Below are positions 8,651 through 16,341 of a stretch of 64,000 nt of DNA, one piece after another (position 1 is the first letter of the stretch; every line of letters begins with the position of its first letter). This DNA is from SZUA-442 sp963792405 (GTDB lineage: Bacteria; Actinomycetota; Acidimicrobiia; Spongiisociales; UBA5794): positions 930,001-994,000 of the forward strand of contig CAWBVU010000006.1 of the NCBI GenBank assembly GCA_963792405.1, written 5' to 3'. The notes beneath the pieces are model-generated. The model saw only the letters and a program-made list of their open reading frames with translations. It was not told where the DNA came from and made no database searches. The position numbers and the translations under genes are program-made.

Positions 8651-9654
8651 TGGATTTCGGCATCGTTCTGCAGACGGATCCACCTTCACAGAAAGTGATC
8701 GAGCTCGCTGTGGCGGCCGAGGGCCACGGCTTCACGTACACGTGGGCCTTCGACTCACACGTGCTGTGGCAGGAGCCCTTCGTCATCTTCAGCCAGATCC
8801 TCGCGAACACCGAGCGCATGGTCGTTGGCCCGATGGTGACGAATCCGGGAACCCGGGACGCCACCGTCCTCGCGTCCCTCTTCGCCACGCTCAACGAGAT
8901 GTTCGGTGATCGGACGATCTGCGGCATGGGGCGAGGGGACTCAGCGCTCAGGTACATCGGTCTCGAGCCGAGAACCCTCTCGAACATGGTCGAGTCGATG
9001 GCGATCATCAAGAGTCTCGTTGCCGGCGAGTCCGTGGTCTACAACGGGCTCGAGATCAAGATCCCGTGGATCGATGAGGGCTGGGACCTGCCGATGTGGG
9101 GAGCTGGCTATGGTCCACGAGCGCTGGCAACCGTGGGCCGGTACGCCGACGGCTTCATCCTGCAGCTCGCGGATCCCCAAATCCTCGAATGGACCATGAA
9201 GGCGGTCCACGATGCGGCGGTGGAGGCGGGCAGGCAGCCTGATGACATCAAGATCTGCGTCGTCGCTCCGGCGTACGTCGGGGCTGACCTCGCGCACCAG
9301 CGCGAACAGCTCAGGTGGTTCGGTGGCATGGTGGGCAACCACGTCGTGGATCTGGTGAACCGGTACGGAAGCGACGAAGCCATGGTGCCGGTCGCGCTCT
9401 CGGACTACATCGCAGAGCGCGAGGCGTACGACTACGCACACCACGGGAGAGCAGGGAATCCGAGTGCCGACTTCGTCCCAGACGACATCGTTGACCGCTT
9501 CTGCGTGATCGGTCCCGTCGAGGACCACATCGAGAAGCTGTCGTTGCTCAAGGACATGGGCGTCGATCAGTTCGGCATCTACCTCATGCACGACCAGCGC
9601 GAAGAGACCCTCGAGGCCTACGGGCACCACGTGATCCCAGCGATCAACGGATAG
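8650..9654 (+). CDS. LLM-class (luciferase-like) flavin-dependent oxidoreductase
   Basis: 334 residues forming a bacterial-luciferase-like TIM barrel: MDFGIVLQTDPP at the N-terminus, a central GMGRGDSALR phosphate-binding-type loop and a MWGAGYGPRALA segment. Members use reduced FMN or coenzyme F420; the cofactor cannot be told from sequence. It overlaps the dihydropyrimidinase stop by 1 nt, so it belongs to the pyrimidine pathway by context. No dihydropyrimidine dehydrogenase gene lies in the window, so a redox step on the pyrimidine ring or on the aldehyde product is possible. It is not an obvious RutA, although RutA belongs to the same superfamily. The substrate is unknown. Confidence 0.85.
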   Translation: MDFGIVLQTDPPSQKVIELAVAAEGHGFTYTWAFDSHVLWQEPFVIFSQILANTERMVVGPMVTNPGTRDATVLASLFATLNEMFGDRTICGMGRGDSALRYIGLEPRTLSNMVESMAIIKSLVAGESVVYNGLEIKIPWIDEGWDLPMWGAGYGPRALATVGRYADGFILQLADPQILEWTMKAVHDAAVEAGRQPDDIKICVVAPAYVGADLAHQREQLRWFGGMVGNHVVDLVNRYGSDEAMVPVALSDYIAEREAYDYAHHGRAGNPSADFVPDDIVDRFCVIGPVEDHIEKLSLLKDMGVDQFGIYLMHDQREETLEAYGHHVIPAING

Positions 9655-9867
9655 CCCCACAGACGCCGACGCCGACCGAATCGGGAGGATTGGCCCTTCG
9701 CCGGAGGGTGCACACGGGCGTTCCACACCGTCACCGTGCCGGGACAGGGTCACCGGTGAGCATTTCGTAGCCTGATGCGGGGCCTCGAGGGCCGGCTAGC
9801 GGGGGGGTATGCAGTGGGTCTTGACATTGGGCTGACGAACGACCGCACGGCGGCAGGCGGTGCGCGA
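9655..9867. other. Gene-free stretch after the pyrimidine operon
   Basis: I see no credible gene, RNA or clear terminator here; open frames are short with unfavourable codon use. A weak CCTTC/GGAGG hairpin near 9697-9711 lacks a T-run. Confidence 0.5.
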
Positions 9868-10035
9868 TCAGGACGGGGACACAAACGTCCTCGATGCCGT
9901 GGTGACGTCGGCAACACTGTCGTGGTCGGGTGTTGTTGCTGGGTTGTCTGCTGTGCAGGCGCTGACCAGCAGTGCAAGTGTCACAGGGAGTAGTTCGAGT
10001 CGGAGAGCCGCAGAAAGGGCGGCCCATCGCAACAC
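9868..10035 (-). pseudogene. Possible truncated lipoprotein gene (55 codons)
   Basis: A GTG-initiated minus frame encodes a hydrophobic leader ending in a lipobox-like LALLVSAC (Cys at residue 27), then a polar Thr/Asp-rich stretch (TADNPATTPDHD), and stops after 55 residues. This is a plausible lipoprotein signal peptide, but nothing resembling a mature domain follows in any frame. It may be a very small lipoprotein or the 5' remnant of a decayed gene. The GGAG directly abuts the GTG, an imperfect ribosome site. It would be downstream of, and co-oriented with, the membrane protein at 10138. Confidence 0.3.
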
Positions 10036-10137
10036 CTCCAAGGGACATCACCATCGGGACTACCTCCTCGACGCCCGACCACGTCGACACATATGGGTGG
10101 GCTGTTCTGTCTCGCTGGCGAGTCCGGATTGAGGCGC

Positions 10138-10554
10138 TCAGGGGTTTGTCATGGGTTGGTCGGTACGTGGCCACGTCCAGGCCCGCACGATGATCAGCAG
10201 GATGAATACGACGTAGAACACTCCGAGGTAGTACTCCCACGCCTCGGTGGCGTCAACGAAGAAGCCGATATTGAACAGGAGATACACCGGAGCCACGATC
10301 AAGTTGACCAACCGCACTCGGCTCGGAGGACCGATCAGGGTGAAGGCAACGACCAACGTCAACACGATGGCCGTCGATGGTGCCACGACCTGAATCCACA
10401 TGTCGGTGACCGGCTCGGACATGTCTTGCAGCAAGCTGAACATGTCCCCGAAGATCCACAGGATGAAATGGCAGATCCACAACACGACAAGCTGGTTGCG
10501 GACGCTGACCCGCGAATCAACCAACGTCGAGCGGGCTTGGTCCTCGTCATCCAT
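10138..10554 (-). CDS. Small four-helix membrane protein (DUF6326-like)
   Basis: 138 residues with four hydrophobic segments (about 20-38, 50-70, 77-95, 103-121) and a short charged N-terminus. The layout, with a final helix ending in RAWTWP, resembles proteins annotated DUF6326, of unknown function; that assignment is from memory of the family pattern. The ATG at 10554 is preferred over the one at 10560 because GGAG lies 7 nt before it. It stands alone, with about 230 nt on its upstream side to the SulP gene. Confidence 0.75.
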   Translation of the reverse strand: MDDEDQARSTLVDSRVSVRNQLVVLWICHFILWIFGDMFSLLQDMSEPVTDMWIQVVAPSTAIVLTLVVAFTLIGPPSRVRLVNLIVAPVYLLFNIGFFVDATEAWEYYLGVFYVVFILLIIVRAWTWPRTDQPMTNP

Positions 10555-10785
10555 ACCCATTCTCCGTTCACCTCGTTCGTCGGATTATCCCACAGCGGAC
10601 CTGGTCAGAGTCGCTCGGATGTCGGCTGCCTCGCCGCACACATCGGACTTATGTGCTCCCATCGGGGCGTGCAACACCAGCCACATCATCCCTCCCAGCC
10701 GGTTGTGTGGCGGCGGAACGCCCTGCGGTCGCCCTGTTGCAGGGATCGATCCACGCGTCGGTAGACAGATCCGCCACCGACCGGC
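10555..10785. other. Gene-free spacer between the small membrane protein and sulP
   Basis: About 230 nt with no open frame of credible composition and no obvious hairpin with a T-run. It must hold the promoter of the small membrane protein and the 3' end of the sulP transcript. Confidence 0.4.
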
Positions 10786-12507
10786 TCAGGGTCTGGTGTG
10801 CTTCGCGAGGTGCATGTCTACCGCGGAGGCGATGTCGGGATGAATGTGACCGGGTCCGAGAGCTTCGATCACACCATCTCGTTCCATCACCGCGATGATC
10901 TCCGGTTTCACGCGAGCGAGGTGAACGTCGACGTTCTTTGCTACGCCGGCTAGGGCAATCTTCCTGAGGAGATCGGCGCCTTCTGTGTCGATGAAGTTGA
11001 CACCTTCCATGCTGATGATCACGCCAGTGAGTTCCTGGTCCGATTCGATGCGAGCTTCACGGATTCGGTCGCCGAGCGACCCCGCACTGACGAAGAAGAG
11101 TCCGCCATCGAATCTGAGGATGAGCAGGCCAGGGTAGGTCTCACCGTCGGGATGGTTGGCAACGTCGTAGAAGGCTTGCGTGCCTGGTTTGCGACCGAGT
11201 TCCGGGATCTGCGGATTGGAGGAAATGGCAACGAGCCAGATAATCGAGAGGATGGCTCCGATGAGCACCCCCCACAGCGTTCCGAATGTCATCACGCCCA
11301 ACAGCGCAGCGATCGCCGTCCAGAACTCCACCGGCTTGACGCGCAGGAGTCGCCGCATCTCGGGGACATCCATCATCCCCATCACGACGGCTTCGATGAC
11401 GACTGCACCCAGCACAGCATCAGGGAGGGATGAGAACAGCGGGGCCAGGAACAGCAACGTCAGGATGACCAGTGCCGATTGGATGAGGTTGTAGAGCTGG
11501 GTCTGGGCTCCGTTCTCGTCGGCGACGGGACTCCTCGACAGGCTGCCATTGCCGAAGATGCCTTGGAAGAAGCTCGACGCGACGTTGGATACGCCGAGGG
11601 CGAAGAGTTCCTGATCGATACTGATCCGGTAGTCGTGCTTGGCGGCAAAGTTCCGGACGGCTGCTGTCGACACCGAGAATCCAACGAGGACGAGGCCGAT
11701 GGCTGTTCCGATGATCGTCGTCCAGTTGTCGAAGACGAACTGGATGCTCGGCAGGGTGATGCTCGGCATTCCCCTTGGGACGTCGCCGATCAGTTCGACG
11801 CCGCGATCAGCGAGGTCGAAGACCTTCGTGGCCGCGATGCCGAAGGCGACCGCGATCAGTGCCGCAGGCACTCTCGGAGCGACGAACCTGAGACCGAACG
11901 TGATCGCCAGAGCGATGCCGCCAACGACGACCGTTGCGGTATTGGCGTCCGGGATGCTCTGGATCCACTCCCAGAGCTTCTGCCACGTGTTGTCCCCAGC
12001 CTTCTCGGTGCCTGTGATCTTGAAGACCTGGCCTGCAGCGACGTTGAAGGCGACGCCGAAGGTGAACCCGGTGAGCACGGCAGCGGAGAGGAAGTCCGAT
12101 ATCCAGCCCATTCTGAACAGGTACATGATGAGGAAGAGGAGGCCCGCAACAAGCACGATGGACGCCGCTAGGACGACGGCTTCGTCCGATCCCGAAGCGG
12201 CGACCGCAAGGACTCCTGCACCCAACACGGCGGACGTCGACGAGCCGGGCCCAGCAGTCACATGTCGGGAGGTCGTGAAGATGGCGTATCCGGCGAGTCC
12301 GATCGCAGAGGCGTAGAGCCCGTACTGCACGGGAACTCCGCTGATGGATGCGTATCCAAGCGCAGTCGGAACCGCCAAAGCCCACACCGATATTCCCGCA
12401 AGGAGGTCACCGCGTAGCCAAGAGCGGTCATATGCCGGGAGCCAGTCGACGATCGGCATGAACCTGCCCAGCCGACTTGGGTCCTTGGCTCTCGACCCCT
12501 GGCTCAT
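10786..12507 (-). CDS. SulP family inorganic anion transporter with STAS domain
   Basis: 573 residues. It starts with the SulP N-terminal region (LRGDLLAGISVWALAVPTALGYA, then the GVPVQYGLYAS family signature), continues through 10-12 hydrophobic helices with the SSTSAVLGAG motif, and ends in a cytoplasmic STAS domain (about the last 120 residues, with GVIISMEGVNFIDTEGAD around the usual phosphorylation-loop position). SulP proteins move sulfate, bicarbonate or other anions; the substrate here cannot be assigned, and no sulfur-assimilation or carbonic anhydrase gene is adjacent. The ATG at 12507 is chosen over the frame's first start at 12585 because conservation begins soon after it; the ribosome site is weak. 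Confidence 0.9.
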   Translation of the reverse strand: MSQGSRAKDPSRLGRFMPIVDWLPAYDRSWLRGDLLAGISVWALAVPTALGYASISGVPVQYGLYASAIGLAGYAIFTTSRHVTAGPGSSTSAVLGAGVLAVAASGSDEAVVLAASIVLVAGLLFLIMYLFRMGWISDFLSAAVLTGFTFGVAFNVAAGQVFKITGTEKAGDNTWQKLWEWIQSIPDANTATVVVGGIALAITFGLRFVAPRVPAALIAVAFGIAATKVFDLADRGVELIGDVPRGMPSITLPSIQFVFDNWTTIIGTAIGLVLVGFSVSTAAVRNFAAKHDYRISIDQELFALGVSNVASSFFQGIFGNGSLSRSPVADENGAQTQLYNLIQSALVILTLLFLAPLFSSLPDAVLGAVVIEAVVMGMMDVPEMRRLLRVKPVEFWTAIAALLGVMTFGTLWGVLIGAILSIIWLVAISSNPQIPELGRKPGTQAFYDVANHPDGETYPGLLILRFDGGLFFVSAGSLGDRIREARIESDQELTGVIISMEGVNFIDTEGADLLRKIALAGVAKNVDVHLARVKPEIIAVMERDGVIEALGPGHIHPDIASAVDMHLAKHTRP

Positions 12508-12662
12508 CGAGGACCCACTTCGTCGTCTGCCAGACCACGGCCGAGACTGATGCGTTCTGTGGACAATCGCATACACAGGGGCCAATGACGTTCCGAAGGC
12601 GTCTTCATCACTGCCTCACGGCTTCGGACTTGGGGGGCGATTGCTGTGACCACTCGACTGAC

Positions 12663-13535
12663 TCACGCTCCGATGCCTGCCGCAAGCAGGGTGGCCGCGA
12701 CCAACGGAGGGAACGGCTCCTCGACCGAGACGAACGCACCGACGATGGTGGAGTCGCCGTCGCGGTGGGCCACGACGTCGAGGTGGAGGTCGACGGTGCG
12801 TGACCGGACCGTGGCGGTCCAGACCACGCGCGCACCGAAGTTCGCACCGGGAATCGACACATCCTCGGTACGGAGTTGCAGCGAGGCGTCAATGGGAAGC
12901 AGCTCGATGAGCCACGACAGGTACGTGCTGGCGAGGCAGACACGTCCGTCCGCCCTTCGGATCATCACCTCGATGGCCGCGAAGGCCGTCGCTGCGTCAT
13001 CCTCCGACTCGAACACTCGGGTCTCGAAGAACGCCTTCGGGGGGAGCAGCGGATCGAACAAGGTCGGCGGAGCCTCCACGAGGGTCGAGTAGGCAGCGAC
13101 GCTGATGTCGTCCAACGTTGACCCCTCCAGCAGTCCCGCGGTACACGCCGACACCAGGATCCCGGCGAGCCCCTCGTTGGTCGGTCCGCCGAGGGTGTCG
13201 GACTGGGTCACGGTCCAACCCTCGGGCGCGGCCGCCGCGATGGCATCCGACGAGGCGAGCGCCTGCGATGCCTCGTCGGTCTCGGTCGTCGTCGTGCCTG
13301 ATGGAGCGCTTGTCGTGGTCGTCTCAGACGGGACGGTGGTAGTCACCTCGTCCACGGTGGTAGTGGTTTCGAGCCCCGGATCTGTCGTCGAAGTGTCGTC
13401 GACCGTGGTGGTCGTGGCACCGTCGACAGTCGTCGACGGGAAAGCAGGGAGCGTGTCGGGCAGGTTGCTGCCGTCACCGTCGCAGGCGGCCATGACGACA
13501 GCCAAAGCCACCACGAGGGGAAACAGCTTCTTCAT
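12663..13535 (-). CDS. Thr-rich secreted lipoprotein, function unknown
   Basis: 290 residues. The signal peptide ends in a lipobox, VVMAAC, with C18 as the lipidated residue. Residues about 30-95 are a low-complexity linker of TTTT, TTTVD and ETTTT blocks, probably a flexible cell-wall-spanning stalk. The C-terminal 190 residues form a globular domain I do not recognise (contains a C in ILVSACTAGLL and one in RVCLAS that could pair). The ATG at 13535 is set by the signal peptide; a minus-strand TACCGT (13548-13543) lies 7 nt upstream, suggesting a leaderless transcript. Confidence 0.8.
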   Translation of the reverse strand: MKKLFPLVVALAVVMAACDGDGSNLPDTLPAFPSTTVDGATTTTVDDTSTTDPGLETTTTVDEVTTTVPSETTTTSAPSGTTTTETDEASQALASSDAIAAAAPEGWTVTQSDTLGGPTNEGLAGILVSACTAGLLEGSTLDDISVAAYSTLVEAPPTLFDPLLPPKAFFETRVFESEDDAATAFAAIEVMIRRADGRVCLASTYLSWLIELLPIDASLQLRTEDVSIPGANFGARVVWTATVRSRTVDLHLDVVAHRDGDSTIVGAFVSVEEPFPPLVAATLLAAGIGA

Positions 13536-13779
13536 ACGCTGCACGGTAGCCTCGACGTGCAACCCTCCCAGTTGACGGTGCAACGACTCCCACAGGTTGC
13601 ACGGATGCCAGGGCATCGATCACGATTCAGCCAGTGCTCAAAGGCTGGCCGCCTCCTCAGGCCACGACCTGCCGGTATCGCCGGCGGGGGCTTGGGAACG
13701 TGGTCGATCCCATCCATTCGATCGTACGCCCCACGGGCATGACCTGGAATCGTCCCGATGGGGTGAAGCTTCAAGCGAC

Positions 13780-15204
13780 TCATAGGACCTGCGTGTCGGA
13801 TCCGTCGGGGGTCGGTCCGCGTGCCCCGGCGATGGCCCACAGGTACAGGGAGAGGCCACCGGAGATCACCATGACCGATGCCAGGTCGATGCCCCACAGG
13901 AACAGGGTGACCACGGCGACCAGGATCCCGACGATGACCAGAAGGTCGTGATGCGCGGAGATCCAGCGCTCGAGGTCGCTCCCGTCTGGCGAGGCTGCTG
14001 TGGTCTGCCGCCAACGCTCGGCCAGGTTGCCGAGCCATGTGGGGCGACCCAAGAGGTAGGCGATCAGGGCGACGACGACACCGCCGACCACGACCAACAG
14101 AGCCACGGTCCTCAGGCTCCCCACGACCTCCGTGAGCACGTTCCGAGCAGCCGCGAGGCCGTTCGCGCTCGTGATCTGCTCGAGGATCAACGATTCGAGC
14201 CTTCGGACAGCCACGACACCGATCACCATTCCCCCAGCGACGGCGAGTGCGAGCTGGATCGTCGTGCGTCGACGGGTTGCGGAGAAGGCGATCGTGGTGA
14301 CGGCAAGGACGACCGTGAGGGCCACGAGCCCCCAGACGAGGCGGTCGAGCCGGCGCGCGACATCCTGGATGTCGGCGAGCTTCTGTTCGCTGAACAGGGT
14401 CACCTGACCGAAGTCCTCGGGTAGCTCGGCCCTCACCGCCGCTGCGAGCTGCTGTCTGCCCTCGTCGGCCCTATCCGAGATCACGTCGGGGACCGCGATG
14501 TCGGGCAGGAACTCTCTGATCTCGGTTGCGACACGGCGGATGGCTTCCGCGATGATCGGTGTCAGGTTGAGCCGCACGTTCCCCTCAGCGATGTAGACGT
14601 TCGGCAGCTCCGCGAGGTCGTTCCTCACAAGTGCCACGACCGCAGTGTGTGCCTGCCTCACGAGGTCAGGGAAACGCGCCTTGAACTCCTCGGAGGTGAA
14701 GAGGGCGTCGACGATCATCGCGATGCGGGCGTTGATCTGGTCTGCAATCGGCCCCGCGAGAACTGCCAGCGACGGCCGCTCGAATCGATCGAGAACCGCT
14801 TGGCCGCGCTCGCTGATGTCGATCGCATCGAGGAGTGCTTGCGACAGGTACTCGTCGACGGCGGTGAGCGTCACAGAGACCCGGGCCTCCACGTCGAGCG
14901 CCGTGATGGCCTCATCCGTGACCCGTTCGCTGAACGCTTCGTAGAGGGCAGGGTCATCGAGCGCGGGCTGCACCGTCTCCATGAACAGGTCGGTGTCGAA
15001 AACGGTCTCGTGCGCCCACACCGCCACCGTGGTCCCGACGACCGAGACGGTGGTGAGGATCACCAGGACGACAGTCAGCCAGCGGCGCCACCGCGAGCGG
15101 GTGTCGAGTCGGGAGCGCAGGGCGTTGTTCTCGTCGCGCAGGCGATCCAGCTCGGATTCCGGATCGGCTGTGGCTTGATCGTCTGTGCCATCGGGGGTGA
15201 CCAC
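13780..15204 (-). CDS. Four-helix integral membrane protein, function unknown
   Basis: 474 residues. An N-terminal coiled segment (ESELDRLRDENNALRSRL) is followed by a transmembrane helix, a roughly 230-residue extracytoplasmic helical region, and helices near residues 290-310, 320-335, 370-390 and two more near the C-terminus (LLVIVGILVAVVTLF, SVMVISGGLSLYLW). The pattern is common in actinobacterial uncharacterised membrane proteins. The frame is open far upstream, but the GTG at 15204 has an ideal AAGGAG site 7 nt before it; the ATG at 15222 would place that site inside the gene. Confidence 0.78.
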   Translation of the reverse strand: MVTPDGTDDQATADPESELDRLRDENNALRSRLDTRSRWRRWLTVVLVILTTVSVVGTTVAVWAHETVFDTDLFMETVQPALDDPALYEAFSERVTDEAITALDVEARVSVTLTAVDEYLSQALLDAIDISERGQAVLDRFERPSLAVLAGPIADQINARIAMIVDALFTSEEFKARFPDLVRQAHTAVVALVRNDLAELPNVYIAEGNVRLNLTPIIAEAIRRVATEIREFLPDIAVPDVISDRADEGRQQLAAAVRAELPEDFGQVTLFSEQKLADIQDVARRLDRLVWGLVALTVVLAVTTIAFSATRRRTTIQLALAVAGGMVIGVVAVRRLESLILEQITSANGLAAARNVLTEVVGSLRTVALLVVVGGVVVALIAYLLGRPTWLGNLAERWRQTTAASPDGSDLERWISAHHDLLVIVGILVAVVTLFLWGIDLASVMVISGGLSLYLWAIAGARGPTPDGSDTQVL

Positions 15205-15271
15205 GTGAGTGCTCCTTCGCATGCGGTCGGGCATGTCGCCCGACCCATCGTGACACCGACCGGGGTGCGCC

Positions 15272-15296
15272 GGAATCACCCCTCCGGGGTGATTCC
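15272..15296. promoter_or_regulatory. 25-bp perfect inverted repeat in a divergent intergenic region
   Basis: GGAATCACCCC-TCC-GGGGTGATTCC is an 11-bp perfect inverted repeat with a 3-nt centre. It lies 68 nt upstream of the divergent minus gene and 121 nt upstream of the plus gene at 15418. With no T-run and with gene starts on both sides, a regulator-binding palindrome is more likely than a terminator. No regulator is adjacent. Confidence 0.5.
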
Positions 15297-15417
15297 CCGG
15301 CGGAGGGCATCGTGAAGGCGCTCTCTCATCCGATTGGGGCGATGCGAACTCGCCAGCCAGGTGTTGGATGGGCATATGACGGCGTGAGTGGCGCCGTCGC
15401 GGAGAGAGGACGAGGGT

Positions 15418-15825
15418 ATGTCGACGCAGCAAGGGCAGGCCAGCGGTTGGGCGATCGGTTGGACAGCATTCGCCGCCATCATGATGATGCTGATCGGGTT
15501 CTTCCATGCCATCGCAGGACTGACGGCAATCGTCAACGATCAGTTCTATGTCTTGACCGGGGAATACGTCTTCAAGTTCGACGTGACGAGCTGGGGATGG
15601 ATCCACCTCGCGCTGGGCGTCGTGGTGATCATCGCCGGCTTCAGCCTGTTCTCCGGGGCGGTGTGGGCCCGAACCGTCGGCGTGATCATCGCCGGACTGA
15701 GCATCGTCCTGAACTTCGCATGGTTGCCGTGGTACCCCGTGTGGTCGATCGTCATGATCACCGCCAATGTCTTCGTGATCTGGGCCCTCACCGTGCACGG
15801 CAGGGACATCGTCGCCGACTCGTGA
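15418..15825 (+). CDS. DUF7144-like small membrane protein
   Basis: 135 residues with four transmembrane helices: about 12-35, 55-75 after the WGWIHLALGVVVIIAG motif, 80-98 and 103-122. The WARTVGVIIAGLSIVLN and LPWYPVWSIVMI segments match the pattern of proteins annotated DUF7144 in actinobacteria; function is unknown. The ATG at 15418 follows GAGAGAGGACGAGG. An in-frame ATG at 15388 has no such site. Confidence 0.82.
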   Translation: MSTQQGQASGWAIGWTAFAAIMMMLIGFFHAIAGLTAIVNDQFYVLTGEYVFKFDVTSWGWIHLALGVVVIIAGFSLFSGAVWARTVGVIIAGLSIVLNFAWLPWYPVWSIVMITANVFVIWALTVHGRDIVADS

Positions 15826-15949
15826 GTCCAACGCGAAGGAACCGAATCAGGCTGTGCCCAGGGCCGACGCCGAGCTCTCGGCCCTGGGCACGATCGAGGA
15901 GCGCGTGCCACTGGGGCCACAGATCCACTGGTGCAGACGTCCCTGGCGT

Positions 15950-16267
15950 CTAGTCGAGGTCTTCGAAGTCGGCGTCGATGTCGTATCCAAGGGCAGGTGC
16001 GATGCGCGGTGCCGCGGCGACGACGCGTGGTGTGCCGACGATCGGAGCGATCGCGATCAGCGTGCCGATGATCTCCTCGTGTGTGGCTCCGGCTTCGATC
16101 GCACGGCTCGTCACGGTCCGAAGTGTGCCCTGGGGCAAATCGAGTGCGATCGCGCCCGCGATCATGGCGAGACACGTGATCTGCCGGTCGGCCCCTTCGC
16201 CATGACGTGCGAGCACGGCGCGATTGCCATTCTGACCTCTCGAAACCGGACCGTCCTCGCCTGTCAT
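15950..16267 (-). CDS. Carboxymuconolactone decarboxylase (CMD/AhpD-like) family protein
   Basis: 105 residues covering a short all-helical CMD-type domain: CLAMIAGAIALDLPQGTLRTV, then the family-like AIEAGATHEEIIGTLIAIAPIVGTPRVVAA. The CxxC of AhpD is absent, so a peroxidase role is not supported. The ATG at 16267 has AGGAGG 5 nt upstream. It sits just downstream of a MalT-type regulator that has a second CMD-like gene on its other side, suggesting the three form a unit. Substrate unknown. Confidence 0.78.
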   Translation of the reverse strand: MTGEDGPVSRGQNGNRAVLARHGEGADRQITCLAMIAGAIALDLPQGTLRTVTSRAIEAGATHEEIIGTLIAIAPIVGTPRVVAAAPRIAPALGYDIDADFEDLD

Positions 16268-16341
16268 CGATCCCTCCTGTCGGTTCGTCGGCATCGTCCC
16301 CCCCGATGGACCGCGAAGCATCGCACGCGATGGGTGAAATC

